The notes under the pieces are model-generated. The model was given only the letters and a program-made list of their open reading frames with translations. It was not told the DNA's origin and did no database searches. From NCBI GenBank assembly GCA_030848705.1, contig CM061235.1, forward strand, positions 139,507,228 through 139,571,227: 64,000 bases of DNA, written 5' to 3'. The first letter of the stretch is position 1. Each line of letters starts with the position of its first letter. Origin of the DNA: Heracleum sosnowskyi. Its lineage: Eukaryota; Streptophyta; Magnoliopsida; Apiales; Apiaceae. Of this stretch, positions 1 to 12,289 are shown piece after piece. The position numbers and the translations under genes are program-made.

Positions 1-29
1 AATTTAACGCTGTAAGATGCTCAAACTAG

Positions 30-158
30 GAGCCCGTTTGGTACCGGCTTAAAATCGGAGCTTAAAGCTTAAAATCATAATATTAATTTAAAATTTTCAC
101 TTTTAACTTATTTTTTTAAACAATTTTGAAGTCATAAATAATAAGTTTAAACGGGCTC
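30..158. mobile_element. Small MITE with 10-bp terminal inverted repeats
   Basis: GAGCCCGTTT at 30-39 is the exact reverse complement of AAACGGGCTC at 149-158. The 129-bp interior is A+T-rich and non-coding. Size and structure fit a PIF/Harbinger-type or similar MITE. The flanking 3-bp duplication is not clean, so the superfamily is an inference. Confidence 0.55.
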
Positions 159-1664
159 TAAGACATGTCACTGTGCGTGTGAAGATACACAACTTTGAGG
201 GGATTAGCCATTTGGTAAGTTTGCAGATTGTTGTTATACATGATGTAGTATATCTTTTTGGTGAAGTGTAATGTTTGAATCTTCGGTGTCAATCTGCGTA
301 AATAAATCACATAAATAAGATTTAATAGTTGACCAAAGCACATGGAAAATACACACATACCCCGTCCTCTGCATTTAAGTGGAGGTAAGTAGCTTCTATT
401 GAGATTTAGTTTTAATTTTCTAGAGTAATAATTGTATTTTATTTGTATGCGATGTTTCCTCCACTCATGTCTACAGTTATTGTATTCAAACAGAAGAGGA
501 CGTTTGCTTGGTCTCTTTAATATATTTTACTATACAATATTTCTTGATAAAGGATATGTACCCACCTAATTGAGAAAATTAAATATATAATATTAATATT
601 TTTTAAATATTTTTTTATTTAATAATAATAAATATTAGAAAAAAAATCTCAATTGTCTTTTAAGTATTTACTAATAGAGAAAATTAAATATAAAATTTTA
701 ATATTCTTACCTTTAAATTCTTTACTAATGTAAGAAAGTAAATATACAATTTAAATATTCTATGAATTTTTTAATACCTATAAAAGGCAAGTACTCTAAA
801 ATTTATAAATTTAATCACATTTTACAATCAGTTGGCAATATCTATAATCCTATTATTGCAAACTTAATTACATTTTATAATTTATATAAAAAAATTATAA
901 AAATCAAGAATAACTTTCTTTTATTAAGAATTCACACGATTATATAAACAAATTTATAAAGTTCAAAAATTTCTGATCTCTGTTTTATAGAGCTCATATT
1001 TGTGTTTGCTTTTAGAATATTTATATCCTCGTGTCGAACCTTTACTTACTTACTGTTGATTTTGATTGTTTTTATTTTTATGAAGCTAGATGAATCGAGA
1101 TAAAAGATTTGTTGTACTACAAAGAAGAGAAATTCGATCGATGACATTAGTTGTATTATCGAATTGAAAAAGTGGATGCATATATCTTGACGTTTTACAT
1201 ATATCAATTCTGATTCAAATGAATCTCATCTCCTCAAATCATAATATACAAGGTGGTGGAGATTTTACGCAATCTAATTTAGTTTTATATTTTGATAAAA
1301 GTTTTGGTAGATTTTTTATTTATTTTTGGTGTGTTTTTGAATTTACTCTGATTCTTCAATGTAATACATCTCATCATTATTGAATGTAGCTTTTAGTCCA
1401 AAATTCCTAAAAAAGAATTTTTTTAAAACTTGTCTTCAAGGTTATAAAGGTATGTTTTTGTCATTATTATTGTATTATATGTCAAGAATACAAAACAAAT
1501 TTGAAAATCATGAAAGATATTTAATAGATTGATGTGTTCTCTGTTAAATTTTATTATAACGAGAGAGCGACTCATTGAAAAGAAACATCTTTACCATGAG
1601 GGCGGTTTATTAGGAGCAACGTGTTATTTGCTAGAACTAAAATATTGATATTATATTATATATT
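159..1664. other. A+T-rich intergenic DNA, no gene seen
   Basis: Very A+T-rich, with no ORF showing recognisable protein similarity. Poly-T and AATATT-type runs dominate 540-950. Around 1555-1620 the sequence resembles the Helitron-like material at 7150-7340 (GAGAGAGCGACTC compared with GAGAGAACGGCTC), so part of it may be transposon remnant. I see no RNA gene here. Confidence 0.5.
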
Positions 1665-2508
1665 TGTTATGGATTAAAAAGTGTACTTGTAAATTAATTG
1701 CTAGGGATTAAGAGAGCTTCGAGCTTTAATGGCTGCTCTTGTGTTTCGTGACTAAATCGGTCCTCACAAGATGCCTACGTATCTCAATCAGTGCTGAGAA
1801 TCAAGCCAGAAAACGTAGTTCTTGGTGTTGCCCTCGGGGTTATGGCGGCAGGGGCACACCAAGGACGTAGTGACTTGTATGTCCTTATTCGAGCATGAAG
1901 TCTAAAACGTAGTAGATGGCGTATGGAGTTGTGTCCAAAACGTTGTAGATGACGTATGGAGCTATGTCCAAAAACGTAGTTCTGAGATGAGGGGTCAGAC
2001 CCTTTATATAGGCGTTTATAAGCCTAGTGGATAAGTATTGATTTCCTTTAAGGATAAATCTTATCATTGACGGTGGATAAGTATTATCACTTTTTTGAAG
2101 GATAAATCTTATCCTTGACAGTGGATAAGTATTATCACTTCCTTGAAGGATAAGTCTTATCTTTGACGGTGGATAAGGATTAATTCTAGATCTTTCCTTG
2201 TAGGAGTTGTTTCCATATCATAACGGACTTATATTGAAAGAAGCCCACTTGTATTAGAACAAGCATGTATTGGACGTCTCCTAATACAGGTTGTACTTCT
2301 AGCCCAAATATTAATTATGAAATTAATATTTAATTAGAGTTTCAGGCCTTATTATTGGGCCTTATTTTTGGACCAGCTAGGTTTAATTAATGCAATATTA
2401 ATTATGTATTTAGGGTTATTTTTAACCCATATCAATATTTTAAAATATAAGTTGAAATTTTAGACTTTTAAAAAATATAAATGATACTTAATATAATAAA
2501 ATTCAACA
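1665..2508 (-). repeat. 3' LTR of the gypsy element
   Basis: Direct repeat of 5274-6117 with the same length and the same ends (plus-strand TGTTATGG...TTCAACA, i.e. minus-strand TGTTGAA...CCATAACA). It contains an internal imperfect tandem run at about 2030-2190, where GGATAAGTATTATCACTT and related words recur three to four times. Confidence 0.8.
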
Positions 2509-2554
2509 TAATATAAAAATAAAAAAAGTTAAATTCAACATAATATAAAAATAA

Positions 2555-3126
2555 TACCTCTTGCTTTATGGCCTTTTGCCTTTCTGGAGCAAAGTTCCTA
2601 TTCTTTTGCTTCACTGTCTTCCTTTCGGGATCTACGTTCAATTTGTGAGTTATCAATTGGGGATCAATCCCGGGCATATCAGCTGTTGTCCAAGAAAAAA
2701 CATCTTCATTCTCTCGGAGGAAAGATATAATCTTGCCCTTCCAGGGTGTAGGCAACAGTACTCCAATGTAAGTGACTTTATCTGGTTCTCCTGGAACTAA
2801 GGGGATAGGGATCAAATCCTCAGTTGGCTTTCCCCTTCTATCTTCATCATCCCTTGAATCCATGTCCTCAATTGGGATAACCTGCCCCCGACTCCATCAG
2901 GCCTTAACGCGGCTAAATAGCAACTCCTAGCCATCTTTTGATCTCCTTGTTCTTCACCAACCCCGTTCCTTGTTGGGAACTTGATTTTCAAATGGCAAGT
3001 TGATGCAACAGCCTTGAATGCATGAAGGCATGTCCTCCCAAGGATTGCATTATAAGTCGAGTTTGCCTTTATCACCAAGAAGTTCAGCATTTGAGTTGCC
3101 GTTTGTGAACCTTGCCCTATTGTCAT
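2555..3126 (-). pseudogene. Gypsy pol remnant: protease end and start of RT
   Basis: Two minus-strand reading frames (2812-3126, then 2863 down to about 2555) together resemble the protease-to-RT linker of plant Ty3/gypsy polyproteins. Recognisable pieces are a YNAILGRTCLH stretch, then ENEDVFSW, DMPGIDPQLITHKLNV and FAPERQKAIKQEV, the last being the lead-in to the RT fingers. A frame change separates the two. Similarity stops at about 2555, before any RT catalytic motif. The remaining codons to 2468 are LTR-edge sequence. Confidence 0.75.
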
Positions 3127-3198
3127 AGGTAGCTGAATAGTTCCTTCTACTTTAGATTCAACCCCAATTGAACCCGTATATGGGCATGTTTGAAGGAG

Positions 3199-4830
3199 TC
3201 AGTGTGAATCAGTATATCCCATCTCGATGAAGGCGTCATGAAACAAGATGGCCACGGAAGCTCCATTATCTACCAGAACCCTCTTGGTTTTAGAGTTGCC
3301 TATTACAAGTATAATGACCAACGAGTCATCATGGGGGAACTTCACCCCTTCAAGGTCAGAATAATCAAAGCTAATAGCTACTTCTGTCTTGTCACGTTTC
3401 GATGTTTCTCCTACAACAGTCATTACCTCTCGGGCATAAGCTTTCCTTGAGTTTCGAGAGGACCCAGCAGCAGTCATTCCTCCGAATATCATGTTGATGA
3501 CAGGCCCTTGGGGCTTAGGATTACGATCTTGATCGTTGTCCCTCCTATCATAGTCTTTCCTTTCATAGTTTCCTTGTTGATTTCCTCGATTCCCATCCTT
3601 AGTGAACTTATCGAGTTTTCCTCTTCGGATTAATAACTCGATCTCATCTCTCAGTTGTCTACAATCGTCGGTGTCGTGACCGACTTCCTTGTGGAACCGA
3701 CAGAATTGGTTTTGATTCCGTTTAGACATATCAGTCCTTAGTGGCTTCGGCCATCGGAGATCCTCCTCCTTTGCTATTTCCATCAGAATTTGGCTCCTGG
3801 GAGTGTTCAATGTTGCATACTCCGTAAACTTTGGCCCAAAATTGTTCCTCTTGGGTGGAGAATCAGAATCCTTTGACGTTCTGGAAAACTTTTCCTTGAC
3901 GTCGTACTCCTGAGTTTCCTTTCTTTTCTTTGAATTTCCACTTCCACAAGCAGCGGGTTCATATTTTCTCATGCTTTCTTCAGCCTTGATGTACTTTCCG
4001 GCCCTATCTTGGAGCTTCAGCATGCTCTCGGGTGGATGTTTTGCCAATGATATTTTGAAGTGATCATCAGTGGTTCCTTGCTGCAAGGCTATCATAGCTA
4101 CTTTGTCCTCTAAGTCCGGGACTTTCAGAGCCTCCCGGGTAAATCGATTGATGTAATCCCTTAAAGCTTCATTCTTTCCTTGCTGGATTCCCATGAGTGA
4201 TGCAGAACTCTTCTCATGCACCCTTCCGCTGACGAATTGGTTGATGAACGCTTTGCTTAGTTCCTTAAAAGACCCAATGGAATTGGGAGGTAGACGGTTA
4301 TACCAACATTGGGCCATGCCCGCCAAGATTTGTGGAAACGCCATACACTTGACCGCATCATTGGTTGGCTGCAACAGCAGTGCATTAGAGAAGGTTATTA
4401 CATGATTCGCGGGATCTCCCATTCCATCATAAGCTTTAATCGTTGGCATCTTGAATTTCCTGGATATGGTAGCTTTCATGATGTCTTGAGTGAATGGTGG
4501 TGTAGGATCATCAGGATCTCCTAGGGGCAACAAAACACTAGGATCACCCCTTGGGGCTTCAGCCCTCTTGGTTCTTCTTGGTGTTGGGTCCAGGTTGATT
4601 ATCGGGACTCTTCCACTTGCTTGGCTTTGTGCTTTCACGACCTCCTGTTCTACCAGTAATTTCTTGAGCCTTGCAGCCTCCGCCTCATGGGCCGTAATCT
4701 TTTCCTTAGTAGTTTGGGGTTGTTCCCGGTTTGTTTGGGAAGAACGCCTCCTTCTTGGGGCAACATCCCTCTCTTCTGCAGATGTATAATTCTCGTCCTC
4801 AGTATAGGGACCCGAGTAGTCTTGAATCAA
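3199..4830 (-). pseudogene. Gypsy gag and protease region, frame-broken
   Basis: This 543-codon frame encodes the main gag domain: a stretch around residues 130-250 with the plant gypsy pattern QCWYNRLP, SFKELSKAFINQF and LRDYINRF. A histidine/cysteine segment CRFHKEVGHDTDDC follows, and then the protease start with RVLVDNGASVAILF. The active-site triplet is D-N-G rather than D-S/T-G. It is the middle of a gag-pol reading that is shifted on both sides: the upstream part is in a different frame (4827-5240) and the downstream part resumes in another frame at about 3195. I treat it as a dead copy. Family assignment is firm; the exact lineage is not. Confidence 0.8.
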
Positions 4831-5240
4831 AGGGGTCCGTCGAGTTTGTTGATTTTGGGTCCCAGACCTTGTATATAAGGAGGAACATATGCTTCATGGT
4901 AAGTGGGGTTGAGACCACTGCTGCCCATCATGGGTCGAGGAGGCATGTCATAATTTGGCATCCCAAGAGTTTGAGTTGCATATTGGGGCAGATCCGTAGT
5001 ATGGAATTGAAGACCACTTGGTGCATTCATGAGCAGTGGGGAGATTGGTTGCTGGAGAGTGGTCTCTTGTGGATTAGATCCATGAATGACCATTTGCAGG
5101 GGATTCGTCCCTTCAACCGAAATTGGGATTTTCGGTCCTTGAGTGGTGGTGAGGGGGATATTCGCCCCGTAAATGCCAGAGGTGAGAGGAAGCTCTTCAG
5201 AAGTTTGAGTATCTCGAGTTGTTCTTCGTATGTTTGCCAC
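4827..5240 (-). pseudogene. N-terminal gag segment of the gypsy element
   Basis: A 137-codon frame begins at the first ATG after the primer-binding-site-like sequence and overlaps the following gag frame by four bases in a different frame. It is rich in Pro, Thr and Gln and has no recognisable catalytic motif, as is usual for the N-terminal part of plant gypsy gag. Position and spacing (33 bp from the LTR) make it the natural start of the polyprotein. Confidence 0.65.
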
Positions 5241-5260
5241 GGTTGACGTTGTCTTCCCAC

Positions 5261-5271
5261 AGACGGCGCCA
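5261..5271 (-). other. Primer binding site-like sequence of the gypsy element
   Basis: On the minus strand TGGCGCCGTCT follows the end of the 5' LTR after two bases. A TGGCGCC start matches the CCA-ended acceptor of a tRNA and is common in plant gypsy elements. I do not assign the tRNA. Confidence 0.6.
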
Positions 5272-5273
5272 AA

Positions 5274-6117
5274 TGTTATGGATTAAAAAGTGTACTTGTA
5301 AATTAATTGCTAGGGTTTAAGAGAGCTTCGAGCTTTAATGGTTGCTCTTTTGTTTCGTGACTAAATCGGTCCTCACAAGATGCCTACGTATCTCAATCAG
5401 TGCTGATAATCAAGCCAGAAAACGTAGTTCTTGGTGTTGCCCTCGGGGCTATGGCGGCAGGGGCACACCAAGGACGTAGTGACTTGTATGTCCTTATTCG
5501 AGGATGAAGTCTAAAACATAGTAGATGACGTATGGAGTTGTGTCCAAAACGTTATAGATGACGTATGGAGCTGTGTCCAAAAACGTAGTTCTGAGATGAG
5601 GGGTCAGACCCTTTATATAGGTGTTTAGAAGCCTAGTGGATAAATATTGATTTCCTTGAAGGATAAATCTTATCCTTGACGGTGGATAAGTATTATCACT
5701 TTTTTGAAGGATAAATCTTATCCTTGACAGTGGATAAGTATTATCACTTCCTTGAAGGATAAGTCTTATCTTTGACGGTGGATAAGGATTAATTCTAGAT
5801 CCCTCCTTGTAGGAGTTCTTTCCATATCATAACGGACTTATATTGAAAGAAGCCCACTTGTATTAGAACAAGTCTGTATTGGACGTCTCCTAATACAGGT
5901 TGTACTTCTAGCCCAAATATTAATTACGAAATTAATATTTAATTAGAGTTTCATGCCTTATTATTGGGCCTTATTTATGGACCAGCTAGGTTTAATTAAT
6001 GCAATATTAATTATGTATTTAGGGTTATTTTTAACCCATATCAATATTTTAAAATATAAGTTGAAATTTTAGACTTTTAAAAAATATAAATGATAATTAA
6101 TATAATAAAATTCAACA
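5274..6117 (-). repeat. 5' LTR of the gypsy element
   Basis: Partner of 1665-2508. On the minus strand it would carry the promoter and lead into the primer-binding-site-like sequence. It shares the short GGATAAG-type internal repeats with the other copy. Confidence 0.8.
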
Positions 6118-7343
6118 TAATATAAAAATAATAAAAAAGTTAAATAATTGACTTTTTCTATATTTATTCAGAATTTACGTGAATGATAAATACGACACGA
6201 AAAATCCAGAATAAACCTTATGTTCGAAATATCATAATTTATTTCATTTAAAAATAATTTTTGTAGAATGTTTCCAAAAAATTAGAGAAATTATTATAAG
6301 GCCGTTGCGAAAAGCGGCTTAATAAACTAGTATATATAAATGAGGATATGCGGGAGGTTATGTGGCGCCGTTAAGATCGCCTCAATCTATTTTTCTAATT
6401 TTTTAGAATTTTAAATACTATTAAATAAAAAAATATCTTTTAACATATTAGAAGTAGAATATGTGTTCGAATTTATAAATGAGAAGTGTTTGAATTTATA
6501 GGGAAGACATACAAATAAAAATTATATTTGAAGTATAATATGTGTTCGAATTTATAAAGGAGAATAGTTCGAATTTATAAAAATACATCTAACTAAAAGT
6601 TTTATCAAAAGCAGAATAGGTGTTTGTACGATATAGTTAAAATTTACTGGAAGTAAAATAGGAGTGCAGCTCATTAGAAACAAGTTTGTTAACATGAAAA
6701 TCAATATATAAGACAAGTATTCAATATTTTAAAATTAGAATTTTGATGTTAGCGTGAGAAGCGTATTTAACGGGCAGATTGCTTATTAAGGAGAAATGAG
6801 TAATGATTGTAAAAAAATTATAACGCCGCCGCGAAACACGGTTTTATCAAAGTTCTATCGATAGTAAAATAGGTTTTCGAATTTATGGAATAGAAGAGTT
6901 CGAATTTATAAAAATACATATAATTAGAAGTTATATCGAAAGTAAAATAGGTGTTTGTATGACATAGTTAAAAGTTGTATTGGAAGTAAAAGAGGAGTGT
7001 GAATATATATAATGAGAAAAGTTCAAATTTATAAAAATACATATAATTAAAAATTCTATCGAAAGTAGAATATGTGTTTGTACGACATAATTAAAAGTTC
7101 TATCGGAAGTAAAATAGGATTGCAGATTTATATATATATGTTTTTTCAATGAGAGAACGGCTCTTTAAAAATAAGTTTGTTAACATGAAAATCAATATAT
7201 AAGACAAGTATTTAATATGTTAAAATTAGAATTTTGATCTTAACGCGGGAAGCGTATTTAGGGAAAATGACTTATTAAGAAAAAATGAGTAATAATTATA
7301 AAAAAATTATAGCGTTGTCATGCGGCTTTATCAACTAGTTTCA
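6118..7343. mobile_element. Helitron-like remnants with repeated 3' ends
   Basis: Two stretches end in short G+C-rich inverted repeats followed by CTAGT, the layout of Helitron 3' ends: about 6301-6331 (CTAG at 6327-6330) and 7311-7339 (CTAG at 7335-7338). A third, decayed end lies at about 6823-6850. The sequence before the second and third ends is a diverged repeat: both contain GTTTGTTAACATGAAAATC and GAGAAATGAGTAAT-like words. There is no Rep/helicase coding sequence, so these would be non-autonomous copies. Their 5' ends are not located. Confidence 0.45.
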
Positions 7344-8061
7344 TAATTAAAAGGTAAACATATATTTTTATTTTTATTTAGCAAAGTCTTTTTTCTTTAG
7401 AAAGTTCCCGCACTTGTAATAATACCACCTATAATACTCTCCTAGTTTCTCATGCAAGCACGTAATTGATTGACTGTTTGGATAAATAACTTTTAAAATG
7501 TTTGCATATAATTTTAATTTATAACTTTAAAAACAAAATATCATAAGTCAAACAATCCTCATTAACAAAATTCTTACATATAATATGCAATTAAAATTCC
7601 AGTGAACCGAAAATTGTTCTAATATTTTTTTTCCAAATATCGCGCGTCTCTTTGTTATTATTTTATAAAAATAATAAATGAAATGACTTCCTGCATTCAT
7701 ATCAAACAAATTAAATAATATTTTTTATTATGACGCGTTAATACTGTTTTGTCATTTGGGATAAATAAATTACTAAGAACTTCTATGAATTTCGTAGCAT
7801 TACTCTCACAAGTTGCAATTACAAACTATATTCACATGCCCCAATTACAAACTATATATTCACATGCCACTTGGATTGAAATGTGAATGGGGTCGGGAAG
7901 GTAAATGATAGGTTATAAGAGTCCTGACTCGAAAAACTAGCGCTTGAGACCGAGCTCAGGACTCACCCAGACTCTGGGATGCAGCATCTTTGGTGGCAAC
8001 AGAACCCTGACTCTCAGACAGCCCTGACTCACTCCTCAAATTTTGACTTGGGCAAACAAAG
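7344..8061. other. Intergenic DNA, no gene seen
   Basis: Mostly A+T-rich to about 7900, then more G+C-rich. The last ~150 bp (several CTGACTC words) may belong to the older LTR-like sequence continued at 12290-12664. I find no coding region or RNA gene. Confidence 0.4.
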
Positions 8062-9726
8062 TGTAACAGCCCGACTTTTCGGACTATTAATTCTAAATTC
8101 AAAACTTAAATAAAAGTATTTCTTTATTCAATAAATACGAAATTCCACAAAAGTCAAAACAACGGTCAAACTTAACAATAATTCAAAACATAAAAGCGGA
8201 GACACAGCTTCATAAATCCAAAAATATTCAATGTCTAACAGATAATCAAATTATTCGAATAGTCTTATGCAAAATCACATAGCACGAAATCCATAACTCC
8301 ACATCCTTATTCTTACTTAGCTTCCAAAAGTCTGAACCTGAAATATATTAAAACAATGAGCTGCAAAGCCCAGCAAGTAACTATCGCCCAACGGTTCAAA
8401 ATAATATTTAAAACAGAATTTCTGAAATTTAAAATCGATAAAACAGTCTAAACGATAAATTCATATTTTGTTCCCACAGTTCTAAATTACGGTCACACTA
8501 TGCCAGTGACACGGCTCTATATTCGATGGGGGCCAGTTTACGTCCCTCGATAAGACAAACTCAACGAGGTATCTATGTGTTCCGGAACGTGCGTAAACTA
8601 GTTCTATCATTCGATATGTCACACTATCCAGTGACCGGATTCTATGATTCGATGCGCAACTAAAACTGGGGAATCAAAACAAATCTTTTCTAAATTCTAT
8701 TTTCGATATCACAAGTTTCAAAATAAAATATTTCGAAAATAATAAGATAACCGAATAAAAACATATTTGATAATATTAGTGAGCAACGAAAAGTCACTTA
8801 CCTCGATACCGATGTCGCACCCTGAAAATAAAAATCACAGCAAATCCTTAATATTAACTTATAATCTATTAACAATCAAATAAAGCAAACACGTACATTA
8901 CTCAAAGAAGATTCCAAACATCAAATATCAAAATATCTTGCAAAATAGACTATTGTTAACAAAATCAATCCTGACCAGTTCTGAAAATTGGAAATTTGCT
9001 CTATGAAAATGATTTTATCTGAAAAAGTACAAAACACGAAAAATGTAGGTAATTCTGAGACCTTTCCAGAATGATAAGGCTCGTTAAAAACGGACAAGTA
9101 ACGAACTCAGAGCATGGCCATTTGTGGACTGCAGAACACAATCAGTCCCTGATTTATTTAGTGTTATGCTATTTACGACATTCAAATCACAGAATATAGC
9201 AGCAAAACAAGAAACACAGAACACGAAAATACCTTTCAATATTGATATTACTCATTAAATTAGCATAAAAACTCAATTTATTACGAATTTTCAAAGTTAG
9301 ACATCTCAGCTTCAAAAACATACTGGCTGGTCAATAAATCCCAGAAAAGCTCATATCTACAGACCTAATTTCGAAAAACACAAAGAATCAAAGTCGTAGA
9401 TAATTCAAATACCTTTTCAGAAAGTCTAATATCATAAAATTATGACAAATAATGAATCAGATATGATGTTTACAAGAATTCAGACTTTATATAGTAAACA
9501 TACAAAATCGAAATAGTCATACGAACACAATATACAAAACAAAGAACTCATGGATATATATCATATTATATACCAAAACATTATAACCTATACAAATAAT
9601 CAAGAAAATATGATTTACACATAATATCATATACACGAATTTACAAAAATATACAAAGAGTTCAAGAATCGTTACCCCTTTTTCTAAACTTGTCACAAAT
9701 CTTCCTCTTTTCGTGTTCTTTTTCTT

Positions 9727-9774
<48 letters not shown>

Positions 9775-10078
9775 TCTCTCTCTCACCATTTTTTTTCTCG
9801 CTGATGTGCTCTAGTATTTTCTAGGGTTTTGTCTTCTTTTTTTTCGCTTACAAATTACCTACGTTTGTATCTATATAGTAGTCAATTTAATTAACTTGGG
9901 TTAACCAAAATAATTCAATTAAACTAAAGCCCAACTAAATTAAATTAGTACGACCCGTTAATCCGATTTTATTCTAAAGTCAAATTATATAATTATCTTA
10001 AATTTTAATCCACTTCTAATTCTAATTTCTAGCAAATTAAAATCTATTAAAATTATAAGAAAAATTAGAGATGTTACA
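8062..10078 (-). repeat. 3' LTR of the non-coding element
   Basis: Direct repeat of 10268-12284 with equal length. It includes a (CT)n run at 9731-9770. The serine/arginine-like frames read through that run are artefacts. Confidence 0.85.
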
Positions 10079-10267
10079 TACTACCCTCCTTAAAAGAATT
10101 TGGTCCCCAAATTTACACAATCCTATACTCCAAAATGTTCATAACACGTCTACCCACTAATCTCGTACAAGTCAAACTTAAACTATAGTCCACAAGATTG
10201 CATCCTAGAAAATGTATTAGTCCCATACCTAACACACTCTGAAGGACAGCATGCTCTTGATACCAAC
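10079..10267 (-). other. 189-bp internal domain: PBS and PPT only
   Basis: Reading on the minus strand, the tRNA-primer match (TTGGTATCAAGAGC, plus-strand positions about 10253-10266) abuts the 5' LTR. A purine-rich tract (about 10079-10092) abuts the 3' LTR. Nothing between them is long enough to code for a retroelement protein. Confidence 0.75.
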
Positions 10268-11931
10268 TGTAACAGCCCGACTTTTCGGACTATTAATTCT
10301 AAATTCAAAACTTAAATAAAAGTATTTCTTTATTCAATAAATACGAAATTCCACAAAAGTCAAAGCAGCGGTCAAACTTAACAATAATTCAAAACATAAA
10401 AGCGGAGACACAACTCCATAAATCCAAAAATATTCAATGTCTAACAGATAATCAAATTATTCGAATAGTCTTATGCAAAATCACATAGCACGAAATCCAT
10501 AACTCCACATCCTTATTCTTACTTAGCTTCCAAAAGTCTGAACCTGAAATATATTAAAACAATGAGCTGCAAAGCCCAGCAAGTAACTATCGCCCAACGG
10601 TTCAAAATAATATTTAAAACAGAATTTCTGAACTTTAAAATCGATAAAACAGTCTAAACGATAAATTCATATTTTGTTCCCACAGTTCTAAATTACGGTC
10701 ACACTATGCCAGTGACACGGCTCTATATTCGATGGGTGCCAGTTTACGTCCCTCGATAAGACAAACTCAACGAGGTATCTATGTGTTCCGGAACGTGCGT
10801 AAACTAGTTCTATGATTCGATATGTCACACTATCCAGTGACCGGATTCTATGATTCGATGCGCAACTAAAACTGGGGAATCAAAACAAATCTTTTCTAAA
10901 TTCTATTTTCGATATCACAAGTTTCAAAATAAAATATTTCGAATATAATAAGATAACCGAATAAAAACATATTTGATAATATTAGTGAGCAACGAAAAGT
11001 CACTTACCTCGATACCGATGTCGCACCCTGAAAATAAAAATCACAGCAAATCCTTAATATTAAATTATAATCTATTAACAGTCAAATAAAGCAAACAAGT
11101 ACATTACTCAAAGAAGATTCCAAACATCAAACACCAAAATATCTTGCAAAATAGACTATTGTTAACAAAATCAATCCTGACCAGTTCTGAAAATTGGCAA
11201 TTTACTCTATGAAAATGATTTTATCTGAAAAAGTACAAAACACGAAAAATGTAGGTAATTCTGATACCTTTCCAGAATGATAAGCTCGTTAAAAACGGAC
11301 AAGTAACGAACTCAGAGCATGGCCATTTGTGGACTGCAGAACACAATCAGTCCCTGATTTATTTAGTGTTATGCTATTTACGACATCCAAATCACAGAAT
11401 ATAGCAGCAGAGCATAAACAAGAAACACAGAACACGAAAATACCTTTCAATATTGATATTACTCATTAAATTAGCATAAAAACTCAATTTATTACGAATT
11501 TTCAAAGTTAGACATCTTGGCTTCAAAAACATACTGGCTGGTCAATAAATCCCAGAAAAACTCATATCTACATACCTAATTTCGAAAAACACAAAGAATC
11601 AAAGTCGTAGATAATTCAAATACCTTTTCAGAAAGTCTAATATCATAAAATTATGACAAATAACGAATCAGATATGATGTTTACAAGAATTCAGATTTTG
11701 TTTACATACAAAATCGAAATAGTCATACGAACACAATATACAAAACAAAGAACTCATGGATATATATCATATTATATACCAAAACATTATAACCTATACA
11801 AATAATCAAGAAAATATGATTTACACATAATATCATATACACGAATTTACAAAAATATACAAAGAGTTCAAGAATCGTTACCCCTTTTTCTAAACTTGTC
11901 ACAAATCTTCCTCTTTTCGTGTTTTTCTTCT

Positions 11932-11982
<51 letters not shown>

Positions 11983-12284
11983 TCTCTCTCTCACCATTTT
12001 TTTCCTCGCTGATGTGCTCTAGTATTTTCTAGGGTTTTGTCTTTTTTTTTCGCTTACAAATTACCTACGTTTGTATCTATATAGTAGTCCATTTAATTAA
12101 CTTGGGTTAACCAAAATAATTCAATTAAACTAAAGCCCAACTAAATTAAATTAGTACGACTCGTTAATCCGATTTTATTCTAAAGTCAAATTATATAATT
12201 ATCTTAAATTTTAATCCACTTCTAATTCTAATTTCTAGCAAATTAAAATCTATTAAAATTATAAGAAAAATTAGGGATATTACA
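10268..12284 (-). repeat. 5' LTR of the non-coding element
   Basis: Partner of 8062-10078. It carries the corresponding (CT)n run at 11936-11978, which has a slightly different length. Confidence 0.85.
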
Positions 12285-12289
12285 CAAAG

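Larger units (their letters stand above)
1665..6117 (-). mobile_element. Ty3/gypsy LTR retrotransposon, pol-truncated, minus strand
   Basis: Two direct repeats of about 844 bp (1665-2508 and 5274-6117), each starting TGTTATGG on the plus strand, flank a 2.8-kb internal region. Reading on the minus strand the order is 5' LTR (right), primer-binding-site-like TGGCGCCGTCT, gag, protease, the first residues of reverse transcriptase, 3' LTR (left). The RT core, RNase H and integrase are missing, so it is a deletion derivative. I count about 24 differences between the LTRs by eye (~3%), making it older than the Copia elements. I found no convincing TSD. The inner edge of the left LTR is uncertain because similarity to the right LTR runs on to about 2534/6143. 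Confidence 0.85.
8062..12284 (-). mobile_element. Non-coding LTR retrotransposon with 2-kb LTRs
   Basis: Two 2,017-bp LTRs (8062-10078, 10268-12284; TGTAACAG...TTACA) flank 189 bp. The 5-bp duplication CAAAG lies at 8057-8061 and 12285-12289. The internal 189 bp carries, on the minus strand, a TTGGTATCAAGAGC primer-binding site next to the right LTR and a purine tract (AAGGAGGGTAGTA) next to the left LTR, and no protein. It keeps exactly the cis signals needed to be copied by another element's enzymes. TGTAACA-starting long LTRs plus a Met-type primer site resemble Del/Tekay chromoviruses, which is an inference. The LTRs differ by only about 1-2% by eye. Confidence 0.85.

Noticed and set aside
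762..947. 61-codon Lys/Ile/Asn-rich frame
   Set aside because: Composition follows the A+T-rich DNA; no similarity or gene context.
1660..1664. ATATT as target duplication of the gypsy element
   Set aside because: The bases after 6117 (TAATA) do not match, and other CA-ATATT positions lie inside sequence shared by both LTRs.
9517..9789. 90-codon frame rich in Arg-Glu
   Set aside because: Produced by the (CT)n run at 9731-9770 in a non-coding LTR; the matching LTR does not preserve it.
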